Below are positions 43,165 to 53,098 of a stretch of 64,000 nt of DNA, piece by piece (positions within the stretch are counted from its first letter, which is position 1; each line of letters begins with the position of its first letter). Location of the stretch: assembly GCF_011300215.1 (NCBI RefSeq), contig NZ_CP049866.1:930001-994000 (forward strand). The letters are read 5' to 3'. This DNA is from Nocardioides piscis. GTDB lineage: Bacteria > Actinomycetota > Actinomycetes > Propionibacteriales > Nocardioidaceae. The notes below the pieces were generated by a model that saw nothing but the letters and a program-made list of their open reading frames with translations, ran no database searches and had not been told where the DNA came from. A program made the position numbers and the translations under genes.

Positions 43165-44739
43165 GTGAGCACAGACCTTCAGAGCCAGCCCGGGCACACC
43201 GAACCGACGGACGCCAAGATCGACAAGAGCGTCCTGCTCGTCGCCGGCGTGGTGGTCCTCGGGGCCATCATGTCCATCCTCGACATCACGGTCGTGTCCG
43301 TGGCGCTCAACACCTTCCAGGAGGAGTTCGACGCCACCGCGGCCGCCGTCGCCTGGACCATGACGGGCTACACCCTGGCGCTCGCCAGCGTCATCCCGCT
43401 GACGGGCTGGGCGGCCGACCGGTTCGGCACGAAGCGGCTCTACCTGCTCGCCGTGCTCCTCTTCACCGCCGGTTCGGTGCTGTGCGCAACCGCCTCCAGC
43501 CTCGAGCTCCTGGTGGTCTATCGGGTCCTGCAGGGTCTCGGCGGCGGCATGCTGATGCCGCTGGGCATGACGATCCTGACCCGGGCAGCCGGGCCCGAGC
43601 GCATCGGTCGCGTGATGGCCGTGCTCGGCATCCCGATGCTGCTCGGCCCGATCTTCGGCCCGATCGTCGGCGGTGCGCTGATCGACAACGCCTCGTGGCA
43701 CTGGATCTTCCTGATCAACCTCCCGATCGGCATCGCAGCGATCGTCTATGCCGCGATCGTGCTGCCCAAGGACGAGGTCGAGCCCTCGGAGACCTTCGAC
43801 TGGCTCGGGATGCTGCTGCTCTCCCCCGGGCTCGCCGCCTTCTTGTATGGCGTCAGCTCGATCCCCGAGCACGGCAGCGCCGCGCACGTCGAGGTCCTGG
43901 CCCCGATGATCATCGGCATCGTGCTGGTCATCGCGTTCGTCCCGTGGGCCCTGGCCAAGCGCAACGCCCACCCGCTGATCGAGCTGCGACTGTTCAAGAA
44001 CAAGGACATGACCGTCGCGGTGCTGGCGATGATGCTGTTCGCGATCGCGTTCTTCGGCGCCTCGCTGCTGTTCCCGCTCTACTTCATCCAGGTCCGCGGC
44101 GAGGACGCCCTCGGCGCCGGCCTGCTGCTGGCCCCGCAGGGTGTCGGCGCGATGATCACCATGCCGATCGCCGGGATCCTGGCCGACCGGATCGGCCCCG
44201 GCAAGATCGTGCTCGTCGGCATCACCGTCATCACCGTCGGGATGGCGATGTTCACCCAGATCAGCTCCGAGACGTCGTATGCCTACATGCTCGCCGCACT
44301 GTTCGTCATGGGCCTGGGCATGGGCGGCACGATGATGCCGATCATGACGGCCGCCCTCGCCACGCTCACGGCACACAACGTCGCCCGCGGATCGACGCTG
44401 CTCAACATCACCCAGCAGATCGCCGCGTCGATGGGAACCGCGCTGTTCGCGGTCATCCTCACCAACGAGCTCAAGAGCAAGGAGTCCGTCACCGTCGCCA
44501 ACGCCCTGGGCGAGGCTGGCGACGACCAGGGGGCGGTCGCCGCCGTGCTCCAGAAGTTCGCGATCGCCCCCGACCAGCTGCAGGCCGTGCTGGCCCGTGT
44601 CCCCGGCGACATGGCCGACTCGTTCGCGACCGTCTTCATCGTCGCCACGATCCTGGTCGCCTGCTGCCTGATCCCTGCTGCGTTCCTGCCGCGAAAGAAG
44701 GTCGCGCCGGTCGACCCCTCCGCGATGATGGGTCACTGA
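43165..44739 (+). CDS. DHA2 family (EmrB/QacA-like) MFS drug efflux transporter
   Basis: A 524-residue protein with fourteen predicted helices. It has the family signatures LDITVVSVALNTFQEEF after helix 1, WAADRFGTKRLYLL in the loop 2-3 (motif A), VYRVLQGLGGGMLMPLGM (motif B) and GIPMLLGPIFGPIVGGALID (motif C, antiporter). These pumps exchange protons for lipophilic drugs or metabolites; the substrate is unknown. GTG 43165 begins a hydrophilic 20-residue N-tail. The gene is followed by an 18-bp perfect palindrome (44757-44774), a likely terminator. Confidence 0.92.
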   Translation: MSTDLQSQPGHTEPTDAKIDKSVLLVAGVVVLGAIMSILDITVVSVALNTFQEEFDATAAAVAWTMTGYTLALASVIPLTGWAADRFGTKRLYLLAVLLFTAGSVLCATASSLELLVVYRVLQGLGGGMLMPLGMTILTRAAGPERIGRVMAVLGIPMLLGPIFGPIVGGALIDNASWHWIFLINLPIGIAAIVYAAIVLPKDEVEPSETFDWLGMLLLSPGLAAFLYGVSSIPEHGSAAHVEVLAPMIIGIVLVIAFVPWALAKRNAHPLIELRLFKNKDMTVAVLAMMLFAIAFFGASLLFPLYFIQVRGEDALGAGLLLAPQGVGAMITMPIAGILADRIGPGKIVLVGITVITVGMAMFTQISSETSYAYMLAALFVMGLGMGGTMMPIMTAALATLTAHNVARGSTLLNITQQIAASMGTALFAVILTNELKSKESVTVANALGEAGDDQGAVAAVLQKFAIAPDQLQAVLARVPGDMADSFATVFIVATILVACCLIPAAFLPRKKVAPVDPSAMMGH

Positions 44740-44756
44740 GGGGCGGCGCGCGACAC

Positions 44757-44774
44757 GACCCCGCCGGCGGGGTC
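44757..44774 (+). terminator. Stem-loop after the DHA2 efflux gene
   Basis: GACCCCGCC directly followed by its complement GGCGGGGTC, a perfect 18-bp palindrome 18 bases after the stop. It has no U-run; terminator function is inferred from position. Confidence 0.55.
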
Positions 44775-44852
44775 TAGACCATTGGGCAGAAATTGCCGGA
44801 TGATCTGGCACCGCGGCCGATGCAGGCACACCCTTGACGGGTGCACACCCGG

Positions 44853-47843
44853 ATGCGTCGAGCTGCCCTGTCCCTTCTCGCGCTCTGCGTCGCGGGCACT
44901 GCCGTCACCGGCATCCCCGGCGCCGCAGCGCCCGGCGATCCCGACCCGGCCTGGGGCACCGGCGACGCCTGGGTGAACGCGCCGGGCGGCGTCAGCCGAC
45001 AGGCCGCGTTCGGCGAGGTGAGCGTCGTCCCGAGCGTCGCCGGCGAGTTCTGGAGCCTCGGAGTCCGCGGCGACGGCACCAAGCGGGTCCTGCGGATCTT
45101 GCGGCACCTCAACAACGGGACCAATCCCCCGAGCGGTGCCGCAAGCGTCGTCCACGAGGTGGGCTACGTCGGGGAGGCCTCGGCCGCGACATCGGACGGA
45201 GCGGGTGGCGCATTTGTCGCCATGACCCGACCAGTGGGCACCGGGTGGGCACCCGTGCTCGTGCACGTCAACGCCAACCGGACCCTCGACGCGGGCTTCG
45301 GGCAGCGGGTGCTGGCGGCGGCACCCGGCTACATCGAACACCTCGACATCGCTCGCAGCTCCGACGGGACGCTGACGGTCCTGGTGAAGCACATGGACAT
45401 CCACCTCGCGGCAGTCACACCGATGAGGGTGTTGGCGAATGGGTCCCTCGACGCGTCGTACGGCGCAGGTGGTGTCGGCGCCACGCAGGTCCTCGGCGCC
45501 GACGACGACGCCCGACTCGGCGGATTCACCCTCGCCCCCGACCGCAGCGCCTACTTCACCAGCTCGCTCAGCCCTCAGCTGCGGATCCGCAAGTGGAACC
45601 CAGCCGGTGGGATCGACGCGGCCTACGGCTCAGGCTCGGGCGCCAACCCCACGCCGTCGGTGTCCTTCGTGGTGGTCTCGGGCAGCCTGATGCTCGACGC
45701 CAGCGGCCGGCTGCTGGTGCCCTACCGCGACTTCCCGGCGACGGGAGCGCGGGCCCGGATCGCGCGGCTGCTGCCCAACGGAAGCCTCGACCCGACCTTC
45801 GGCACCGGCGGCAGCACCACCTATGACGACGCAGCCGCCTGGGACTCGGCCGAGCTCGTCGGACTGGGCCCGGCGTCATCGGGCAACCTGGCCGCCATCT
45901 GGTTCGTCGACCCGACCGGCCCACCGGCCGGCTTCGTCACCAAGGTCTTGTTCGACAGTGCCGGCAGCTTCGTGGTGAAGGAGGACGAGCCTGCCTGTAC
46001 AACTCGGCCCGAGGACGTCCTGGTCAGCTACCCCAGCTTCGTCTCAGCAGCCACCGGTGGCGCCTTCGAGGTGTGGTGCAGCGACTCCGCACCCGCCCAG
46101 GGCAGCTTCAGCAACGCCACCTCCCGGCTGCCCGTCGCCCACGGTGACCTCGAGGTGACCTCCAGCGGGCGGGTCCTGGTCGTGCCCGAGATCTATGACG
46201 AGGACACGACCACCGACATCGGGGTGCTCACCCCGGCCGGACAACCGGCTGTGGGCGTCGGGGTCTCGGGCTTCATCGACACGGTCTTCGGAGCCGGCAC
46301 CGACTTCCCCTACCAGGACACCTCCTCGGGTCCGGGCGATGCGTTCTATGTCAGACACGGTCTGGTCGTGGGGCGCTTCACGGCCTCCGGGGTCCTCGAC
46401 CCGTCGTTCAGCGGGGACGGCAAGGTCACCCCGCCCGGCTTCACCCAGGGCTACGCCGTCATGGCGCTGCGCAACGGCGGGGTGATGGCCGCCGGGAAGA
46501 CCGCCGCGTTCCCCCTGCGACTGGTGAAATATCTGCCCAACGGCAACCTCGACACGTCCTTCGACGGCGACGGGATCTGGGAGAGCGCGATCGCCACCGG
46601 CGGCGCCCGCAAGATCGGCGAGGCCACCGACGGATCGACGTACTGGGACCTGCGCAGCTCGGTGAACAAGACGATCCGCGTGCTGCCCGGGGGTGGCCAG
46701 GACATGTCCTTCGGCACCGGGGGCCAGATCACCATCTCGATGAACGATGGGGTGGTCGACGCAGCGGGTCGGCTGCTCCTCACCGACAGCGACAGCGGTA
46801 CGGCGCGCGTGCGGCGCTTCACCGCCGGCGGCCAGGTCGACAACAGCTTCGGCAGCGGCGGCGTGGTCACCCTGACACCCCCGGTGGGCGAGGACCAGAA
46901 CCCCGCCTCCCTCACGGCCTGGCCGGACGGCTCGATGGTCGTGGGTCTCACTCGCTATCCCGACGGGGGCGGTGCCACCAAGATTGCCTGGTCGATCGTC
47001 GACGCCGCAGGAGCGGTGCGCGCCACCCGCAGCCCGGGCTTCGATCACTCCTACGCGCCGGCGGCAGCCCTGCCCGACGGCCGCGTCGCGACGCTCGACC
47101 TGTCCGACCGTCGCAGCCGTGTCTTCGGATCCAAGGGCCTCGCGCCGGCTGTGCCGTCGCTGACCGCGGTGGCCACCGGACCGACGACCGCGCGACTCAC
47201 GGCCGCGGGTGACGGTGCCGGGCTCACCGGTGTCACGTTGGGCAGCGAGGTGGGCCTGCCGACCGACTACGGGTCCCTGGTCCGCGATCCGATCGGCGCA
47301 ACCACCGGCCAGCAACTGCAGGTCCGGGAGCTGACCGGCCTGGCGCCGGGGACGACCTACAACGCCCGCGCGGTGATCACCAACGCCTCAGGCACCACCG
47401 TCGGCGCCAACATCGCGTTCACCACGCCCGCAGCCGCGGGTGCAGGTCCGGGCGAGCTGTCGAAGAACCCGACGGTCACGATCAAGTTGCCCCCGAAGGC
47501 CAAGCGCACCAGCATCCGCGCCTGGCGAGTGGTCAAGGGCACCGCTGCCCCGGCCGTCGCAACGCCGACGGTCAAGATCGCCAAGGTCGAGGTCAACCTG
47601 GTCCGCAGGATCACGAAGAAGAAGTGCGCCGTCTACACCGGCAAGGCCTGGAAGAAGACCACCTGCAAGAAGGCCGCGAAGCGCTGGGTCAAGGTGAAGG
47701 GCACGACCGCGTGGAAGCTCAAGGTCAAGGGACTGGTCCGCGGGAAACACACGATCCGGGCCCGGGCGGTGGACAGGGCGAAGCGCAAGAGCGTGGCGGT
47801 GGCCGGCGTCAACCAGGTGCGCTTCAAGCTCAAGCGTCGGTGA
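44853..47843 (+). CDS. Large secreted delta-60 repeat (propeller-like) protein
   Basis: A 996-residue secreted protein. A signal peptide (1-26) is followed by some twelve degenerate repeats of 50-60 residues, each with the delta-60 signature NGSLDxSFGxGG (for example NGSLDPTFGTGGS, NGNLDTSFDGDGIW, GQVDNSFGSGGVV), typical of beta-propeller-like blades. A fibronectin-III-like segment (about 770-870, with GLAPGTTYNARAVITNASG) and a very basic C-terminal domain (KKKCAVYTGKAWKKTTCKKAAKRWVKV... VRFKLKRR) follow, the latter with two Cys. ATG 44853 is preferred over GTG 44841. It is probably anchored to or acts at the wall; no enzyme motif is seen. Confidence 0.85.
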   Translation: MRRAALSLLALCVAGTAVTGIPGAAAPGDPDPAWGTGDAWVNAPGGVSRQAAFGEVSVVPSVAGEFWSLGVRGDGTKRVLRILRHLNNGTNPPSGAASVVHEVGYVGEASAATSDGAGGAFVAMTRPVGTGWAPVLVHVNANRTLDAGFGQRVLAAAPGYIEHLDIARSSDGTLTVLVKHMDIHLAAVTPMRVLANGSLDASYGAGGVGATQVLGADDDARLGGFTLAPDRSAYFTSSLSPQLRIRKWNPAGGIDAAYGSGSGANPTPSVSFVVVSGSLMLDASGRLLVPYRDFPATGARARIARLLPNGSLDPTFGTGGSTTYDDAAAWDSAELVGLGPASSGNLAAIWFVDPTGPPAGFVTKVLFDSAGSFVVKEDEPACTTRPEDVLVSYPSFVSAATGGAFEVWCSDSAPAQGSFSNATSRLPVAHGDLEVTSSGRVLVVPEIYDEDTTTDIGVLTPAGQPAVGVGVSGFIDTVFGAGTDFPYQDTSSGPGDAFYVRHGLVVGRFTASGVLDPSFSGDGKVTPPGFTQGYAVMALRNGGVMAAGKTAAFPLRLVKYLPNGNLDTSFDGDGIWESAIATGGARKIGEATDGSTYWDLRSSVNKTIRVLPGGGQDMSFGTGGQITISMNDGVVDAAGRLLLTDSDSGTARVRRFTAGGQVDNSFGSGGVVTLTPPVGEDQNPASLTAWPDGSMVVGLTRYPDGGGATKIAWSIVDAAGAVRATRSPGFDHSYAPAAALPDGRVATLDLSDRRSRVFGSKGLAPAVPSLTAVATGPTTARLTAAGDGAGLTGVTLGSEVGLPTDYGSLVRDPIGATTGQQLQVRELTGLAPGTTYNARAVITNASGTTVGANIAFTTPAAAGAGPGELSKNPTVTIKLPPKAKRTSIRAWRVVKGTAAPAVATPTVKIAKVEVNLVRRITKKKCAVYTGKAWKKTTCKKAAKRWVKVKGTTAWKLKVKGLVRGKHTIRARAVDRAKRKSVAVAGVNQVRFKLKRR

Positions 47844-47852
47844 GTCGCATCC

Positions 47853-49967
47853 TCAGGTCTGGGTGCCGAGCGTCAGCGGCAGCACCGCGGTGGCGCCGGC
47901 CTCGCGCAGGGCGACCCCAGCGACCGTCAACGTCCAGCCGCTGACCACCAGGTCGTCGACGAGCAGCACCGGACCGGCAGGGACGTCGGCCTCCAGCCGG
48001 AAGCGGCGGTGGATGGCGGCCACGCGCTGCGCGGAGTTGGCTGCGCCCTGACCGGGAGCGACGCTCGCGTCGACGATGGCGAACCGTCCGACGACCGGGA
48101 TCTGCATGACGCGTGAGAGCCCGGTCGCCAGGTCGCCCACGAGCTGTGGTCGGGACGCCGACTCCACCCCGACGATGGCCACGGGCCGGTCGGTCCAGTC
48201 ACCGGCCCAGTCCTTCATCACGGTCAGCAGCGCGCTGGCCAGCGGCGGCGGCACCGGGCCGTCGACGGCGTCGGCGCGGAACAGCGCACGCAGCGCCTGG
48301 CCGTGGCCGAGATCGGTCAGGCGAGCGATCGCCCGGCCCTCGACAGGCCCGTCGCCGATCTTGCCCTTGAGGTCGAGCCCGAGGTTGGCCAGCGCCGTGG
48401 GCCACATCTTGCGCGGCTCGATCGCCACGCCCGGTCGGGACAGGGCTGCGCCTGCCTCGTCGACGGCCGCCTCGGTGACGCTCGAGGAGAGGGTGAGCCC
48501 TCCGCAGTTGTCACAGCGCCCGCAGTCGGTCGCGTCGGGGTCGTCGAGCTGGTCGCGCAGGAAACGCATCCGGCACCGGTCGGTGTCGAGGTAGTCGAGC
48601 ATCGCGTCCTGCTCGCGCTGCCTGGCCTGGGCGACCCGGGCATAGCGGTCGGCGTCGTAGGACCACGGCTCGCCGGTCGCGACCCAGCCACCCTTGACGC
48701 GGCGTACGGCGCCGTCGACATCGAGGACCTTGAGCAGGGTCTCGAGGCGGTTGCGGCTCAGCTCGACATAGGTCTCCAGCGCCACGGTGCTCATCGACCC
48801 GGGAGCCTGCGCGAGGACCTCGAGTGTCTGCCTGACGAGCTGTTCGGGTGGGAAGGCGAGGGACGCGAAGTATGCCCAGATGTCGCGGTCCTCGAGCTGT
48901 GGCAACAAGACGACGGTTGCGTCGTCGGTGCCGCGACCGGCGCGGCCCACCTGTTGGTAGTAGGCCACCGGTGACTGTGGGGCGCCGAGGTTGATCACGA
49001 AGCCGAGCGATGCGTCGAAGCCCATGCCGAGCGCGGACGTCGCGACCAGGGCCTTGACCCGCCCCTCGACCAGCGCGCTCTCCAGCGCGGCCCGCTCGGT
49101 CGGGTCGGTCTGCCCGGAATAGGCAGCCACCTCGTGGCCGCGGTCGCGGAGGAAGGCCGCGACCTCCTGGGTCGCAGCGACGGTCAGGCAATAGACGATC
49201 CCTGAGCCGGGCTGCTCTGCCAGGTGGTCGGCGAGCCACGCCAGCCTCATCTCGGCGGTCCTGAGGCGCACCACGCCCAGGCGCAACGACTCCCGGTCGA
49301 GGGAGCCGCGCAGGACGAGCACCTCCTGCTCGCCGGTGGCCGAGACGAGCTGCTCGGCGACGTCGGCGGTGACGCGCGCGTTGGCCGTCGCTGTCGTGGC
49401 GAGGACCGGGATGCCGGGCGGCAGGTCGGCGAGCAGCGTGCGGATGCGGCGGTAGTCGGGGCGGAAGTCGTGTCCCCAGTCGGAGATGCAGTGGGCCTCG
49501 TCGACCACCAGGAGGCCGCAGGTCGCCGCCAGCCTCGGCATCACCTCGTCGCGGAAGCCGGGGTTGTTGAGCCGCTCAGGACTGACGAGCAGCACGTCGA
49601 CCTCGCCCGCGTTGATGGCGTCGTTGATCGGCTGCCACTGCTCGATGTTGGTGGAGTTGATCGTCACGGCGCGGATGCCGGCACGCTCGGCAGCAGCGAT
49701 CTGGTTGCGCATCAGGGCGAGCAGCGGGGAGACGATGACCGTCGGTCCGGCTCCGCGCGAGCGCAGCAGCAGGGTCGCGACGAAGTAGACGGCAGACTTG
49801 CCCCAGCCGGTGCGCTGGACGACCAGCGCACGACGGGAGTCGACAGCCAGTGCCTCGATGGCCGACCACTGGTCGTCGCGCAGCACGGCACTGTCGCTGC
49901 CGACGAGCGCGCGCAGATGGGCCTCGGCCTGGCCGCGGGCCTCGGCGCGGATCTCCTCGGTGGTCAT
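47853..49967 (-). CDS. RecQ-like DNA helicase with C-terminal phosphoribosyltransferase-type domain
   Basis: A 704-residue protein. The RecQ-type core has motif I RTGWGKSAVYFVAT, motif II LLVVDEAHCISDWGHDFRPDY, FATSALGMGFD and QQVGRAGRGTDD, then a zinc-binding CxxCxNCGG segment (DCGRCDNCGG). Past about residue 540 the protein carries a second domain ending VPAGPVLLVDDLVVSGWTLTVAGVALREAGA, the PRPP-binding LVDDxxxSGxT loop of type I phosphoribosyltransferases (as in ComF). This fusion links ATP-driven unwinding with a nucleotide-binding domain; its purpose is unknown. It runs antiparallel to the secreted-protein genes. Confidence 0.88.
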   Translation of the reverse strand: MTTEEIRAEARGQAEAHLRALVGSDSAVLRDDQWSAIEALAVDSRRALVVQRTGWGKSAVYFVATLLLRSRGAGPTVIVSPLLALMRNQIAAAERAGIRAVTINSTNIEQWQPINDAINAGEVDVLLVSPERLNNPGFRDEVMPRLAATCGLLVVDEAHCISDWGHDFRPDYRRIRTLLADLPPGIPVLATTATANARVTADVAEQLVSATGEQEVLVLRGSLDRESLRLGVVRLRTAEMRLAWLADHLAEQPGSGIVYCLTVAATQEVAAFLRDRGHEVAAYSGQTDPTERAALESALVEGRVKALVATSALGMGFDASLGFVINLGAPQSPVAYYQQVGRAGRGTDDATVVLLPQLEDRDIWAYFASLAFPPEQLVRQTLEVLAQAPGSMSTVALETYVELSRNRLETLLKVLDVDGAVRRVKGGWVATGEPWSYDADRYARVAQARQREQDAMLDYLDTDRCRMRFLRDQLDDPDATDCGRCDNCGGLTLSSSVTEAAVDEAGAALSRPGVAIEPRKMWPTALANLGLDLKGKIGDGPVEGRAIARLTDLGHGQALRALFRADAVDGPVPPPLASALLTVMKDWAGDWTDRPVAIVGVESASRPQLVGDLATGLSRVMQIPVVGRFAIVDASVAPGQGAANSAQRVAAIHRRFRLEADVPAGPVLLVDDLVVSGWTLTVAGVALREAGATAVLPLTLGTQT

Positions 49968-50047
49968 GGGCACTGTCTAACAGGCGCCACTGACGCTGAC
50001 CGACCTGCCCGGTCCAGACCAGCCGGGCGGGGAGGCGCCGTCTCGCC

Positions 50048-50053
50048 TAGCCT
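50048..50053 (+). promoter_or_regulatory. -10 box (TAGCCT) of the secreted protein gene at 50091
   Basis: Leaves a leader of about 30 bases that contains a GGAGG ribosome site, unlike the leaderless genes. Confidence 0.45.
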
Positions 50054-50090
50054 GCGGAGAGGTCCATGGGGACCGGACTGGAGGCCTGTC

Positions 50091-51935
50091 ATGCGCGCTC
50101 GCCCACTGCTCGTCTCAGCCGTGGCCTCGACCCTGGCTGCGGCGTTGCTGCTGCCGGCGCAGGCGGCGATCACACCCACGGCACCGGTGACGATCTCCGG
50201 ACCCGGCAGCGTCGGCTCACCACAGGTGCAGGTCGACAGCTCGGGTCGCGCGGTGGCGATCTGGTCCGAGGTCGGCGAGTCCGGGCTTGCCCAGCTGTGG
50301 TCGGCGGAGCGACCGGCAGGTGGGACCTGGTCGGTCCCGACGGCGATCACCACCGGATCCAGCGGGGTGACGGGACTCGACTTCGACGTCAACGAGGCCG
50401 GCGACGCCGCGGTCGTCTTCCGTCGCTTCGACGCCGTCCGGAGCGAGCACGTGCTGTGGGGCAGCTATCGCGCCGCTGCGTCACCGGCGTGGAGCGACCC
50501 CTCGGCGTTCGGCGGCCTCGTCCACGGGGTCGACACCTCCGGCGACTTCGGGGTGGCAGTCATGTCCGACGGGACGGCCGTGTCGGCCTACGTCGCGCCC
50601 GACGGCACTCCCGGTCTTCCGGACACGACCCGGCGGGCCTATGCCGGCACGGGCGGCACCGGCGGCTGGTCGGGAGAGGTCCACATCTCCGACACCGGAC
50701 ACATCGCGGTCGTCGGCGACCAGGAGCAGCGCGACGTCTCCTCCATCGCGATCGCTGCCGACGGAGCGGGCGCCGCCCGGGTCCTGATGCGGATGGAGGC
50801 TCACTCGGAGTCCACGTTCGGGACCCGCTACCGGCTGATGCGCACCAGCCGCACGACCTCCACCGGCTGGACGGCGATCACGCCGATCACCAGCATCGAC
50901 GCCTCCTACCCCCAGCCCGAGAACCCGCGCGTCGCGGGTGACCCGGCCGCCGCAGGCGGCTTCGTCGAGGCCTGGACCGAGAACTCCTCGGGCGACGCGG
51001 TCGTCCGGGTCAACAAGGGAGGTGACGTGCGCACCTTCGCCGACCCCAGTCAGGCGCCCGACCAGATCTCCAAGCACATGCTGATCGCCGACCTCGCCGT
51101 CCGTGCGGGTGTCGCCGCGGTCAACACCTACTACTCCGAGGCGGTCGAGGAGGGGCAGGACTCCGTGACCCGCGTCGGCACCTCGGTGTGGAGGTCAGGA
51201 TCGGGGTGGAGCGACCTGATGGATCCGGTCGAGGACCCGCAGTACGGCGCCTTCCGACCTGATCTGACCATCCACTCCGACGGGGCGGTCTCCCAGACCT
51301 ACGACCAGGGCTTCGGCTCCCTGGCCAACATCTATGTGACCCAGCTTCCCCCCGGGTCCTCCACCTGGTCCGGCGAGAGGCTGATCTCGCGCTACACGAC
51401 CGACGGCAGGTCCGACACGGCGGCTGCCCTCGAGGCCGGGATCGCCGACGAGGCCGTCATCGTCTGGCGTCGCAACCACGGCGGCACTCCCAACCGCTAC
51501 ACCGTCGAGGCTGCCTCCTTCACCGGCAGCGCCACTCCGTCGCCCACACCGACGAGCCCGACGACGACCACCAGCTCGCCGTCACCCTCCCCGACCGTCA
51601 CCGCTCCGGCGCCGGTGCCCCCGGCGTCGTCCGTCCCGGCAGCGCCGGCTCCCCTGCCCTCGGCGTTCGTCGCCGTGGTGGAGCCGAAGGTGAAGGGCAA
51701 GCCGATCGTGGGCACGACACTCAAGGCCCGCCCCGGGACGTGGCAGCCGGCCCCCGCGAAGGTGACCTATCAGTGGCGAGCCGGGTCCAAGGCGATCAAG
51801 AAGGCGACGAGACCCCGCCTCAAGCTGACGAGTGCGCTCCGCGGCAAGAAGATCAGCGTCCGCATCACCCTCGCAGCGCCCGGTGTCTCGACGCGCACCG
51901 TGACGGTGAAGGTGAAGGGCAAGGTGAAGGGCTAG
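50091..51935 (+). CDS. Secreted propeller-like protein with Thr/Pro linker and basic Ig-like C-terminus
   Basis: A 614-residue secreted protein. Signal peptide (1-25, ending PAQAA). Residues 30-470 are a run of beta-rich repeats with SGRAVAIWSEVGESGLAQLWSAERPAG-type blades (exo-alpha-sialidase/YncE-like feel, but without Asp-box motifs I can fix). A Thr/Ser/Pro linker (about 480-530) and an Ig-like basic domain (VKGKPIVGTTLKARPGTWQP, then repeated KVKGKVKG) follow. It shares this end style with the genes at 44853, 56991 and 58448. A TAGCCT -10 box is at 50048 and GGAGG lies before ATG 50091. Confidence 0.78.
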   Translation: MRARPLLVSAVASTLAAALLLPAQAAITPTAPVTISGPGSVGSPQVQVDSSGRAVAIWSEVGESGLAQLWSAERPAGGTWSVPTAITTGSSGVTGLDFDVNEAGDAAVVFRRFDAVRSEHVLWGSYRAAASPAWSDPSAFGGLVHGVDTSGDFGVAVMSDGTAVSAYVAPDGTPGLPDTTRRAYAGTGGTGGWSGEVHISDTGHIAVVGDQEQRDVSSIAIAADGAGAARVLMRMEAHSESTFGTRYRLMRTSRTTSTGWTAITPITSIDASYPQPENPRVAGDPAAAGGFVEAWTENSSGDAVVRVNKGGDVRTFADPSQAPDQISKHMLIADLAVRAGVAAVNTYYSEAVEEGQDSVTRVGTSVWRSGSGWSDLMDPVEDPQYGAFRPDLTIHSDGAVSQTYDQGFGSLANIYVTQLPPGSSTWSGERLISRYTTDGRSDTAAALEAGIADEAVIVWRRNHGGTPNRYTVEAASFTGSATPSPTPTSPTTTTSSPSPSPTVTAPAPVPPASSVPAAPAPLPSAFVAVVEPKVKGKPIVGTTLKARPGTWQPAPAKVTYQWRAGSKAIKKATRPRLKLTSALRGKKISVRITLAAPGVSTRTVTVKVKGKVKG

Positions 51936-51994
51936 ACGTCCGCGCCACCGACCCGCAGCAGAGCCTGCGGGCCGGTGACGGCCGCGGCGACGGG

Positions 51995-53008
51995 TCAGCG
52001 CCGCTGGGACCGGGCGATGAACCGGTCGAGGTCGATCCCCGCCCGGCGTGCGGCCCGGCGAGCCTGCGGCGACGACAGGTCGGGCGCGACGAACGACTTC
52101 GGCCGGATCGAGCGGTCGGCGTCGGCATACGTCCGTTGCAGTGACGCCTGCTGCGAGGCGCCGGACGACGCATCGGCCCGGACCCGGGCACTGACCGCGA
52201 CGCTCGTCCCGGTCAGCAGCGGGCTGACCGTCGGCGTGTAGCCGGACGAGTGTCCGACGCCCTTGGGGTGATAGCTCTCGCTGACCGGGTTGGAGAGGCC
52301 GTTGATCCACTCGGCGTCGTCGCACACGGCGTGACCCACGAAGCGGCTGGTCGGGTTGCCGAACGAGAAGCCGGCGGCGGACGCCGCCGCCCCCAGCCGC
52401 GAGTTGAGCAGGTCTGCGGTCTGGTTGAGGCGGGTCTCCTCCGCCGGGGAGAACCACGTCATGGCGTTGCAGTCCTCGCCGTTGAAGATGCGCGGATAGC
52501 CGACGACGACCACCTTGGCGTAGGGCGCGCGGCTCCGGATGCTGGCGTAGAGGGTGTTGAGGCGCGACGGCAGGGTGTTGTTGATGAACGCCTGGGCGGT
52601 GTTGATGCGTGCGTCGCAGCTGCTCATCCAACCCGGCTTGGCGCACTCGGTCAGCACGTCGGCGAATCCGGCGTCGTTGCCGCCGACCGAGATCGTGACG
52701 TAGTTCGTCGCGCTGGTCAGGGCGGAGAGCTGGGTGTTGGTGACATCGGGGACGGTGGCCCCGGAGCACGCCCGGAAGTTCAGGGCATAGCCGCTGGCAG
52801 CGGCGATCAGGCTGGGGTAGGCCAGGGTGGAGCGCTGGCAGCTGGTGCCGTCAGCGATGTAGGACCGGGTGCCGGTGCCTGAGGAGTAGGAGTCGCCCAG
52901 GGCGACGTAGGACGGCGCTGCCGCCTGCGCCGGGGCGGCGAGGAGCGAGCCGAGCAGGGCAAGCAGGGCGCTGAGGAGCAGCGCCGCCCGACGCGTGGTT
53001 GTGAGCAT
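51995..53008 (-). CDS. Secreted SGNH/GDSL lipase-esterase
   Basis: A 337-residue secreted hydrolase. Signal peptide (1-30, ending APAQAAA). The catalytic blocks are present: YVALGDSYSSGTG (Ser nucleophile, Gly), the block II FRACSGATV, block III SVGGNDAGF (Asn) and SESYHPKGVGH with the Asp-x-x-His-like His of block V (Ser-x-x-His pattern). Six Cys fit the disulfides of the Streptomyces-type lipases. It hydrolyses ester lipids outside the cell. ATG 53008 is chosen because GGAGG precedes it; the last 50 residues form a C-terminal extension of unknown role. Confidence 0.9.
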   Translation of the reverse strand: MLTTTRRAALLLSALLALLGSLLAAPAQAAAPSYVALGDSYSSGTGTRSYIADGTSCQRSTLAYPSLIAAASGYALNFRACSGATVPDVTNTQLSALTSATNYVTISVGGNDAGFADVLTECAKPGWMSSCDARINTAQAFINNTLPSRLNTLYASIRSRAPYAKVVVVGYPRIFNGEDCNAMTWFSPAEETRLNQTADLLNSRLGAAASAAGFSFGNPTSRFVGHAVCDDAEWINGLSNPVSESYHPKGVGHSSGYTPTVSPLLTGTSVAVSARVRADASSGASQQASLQRTYADADRSIRPKSFVAPDLSSPQARRAARRAGIDLDRFIARSQRR

Positions 53009-53098
53009 GCGTATGCCTCCGAGATGACGGGCCACCCGAGTGTGACCGCGATCACACTAGGCCGCTCGACCGACGCCGTCGACCTCCCCACGACGACA

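Noticed and set aside
44820..44852. TTGACG upstream of the delta-60 repeat gene as a -35 box
   Set aside because: It lies too close to the start codon (about 15 bases) to leave room for a -10 box and leader.
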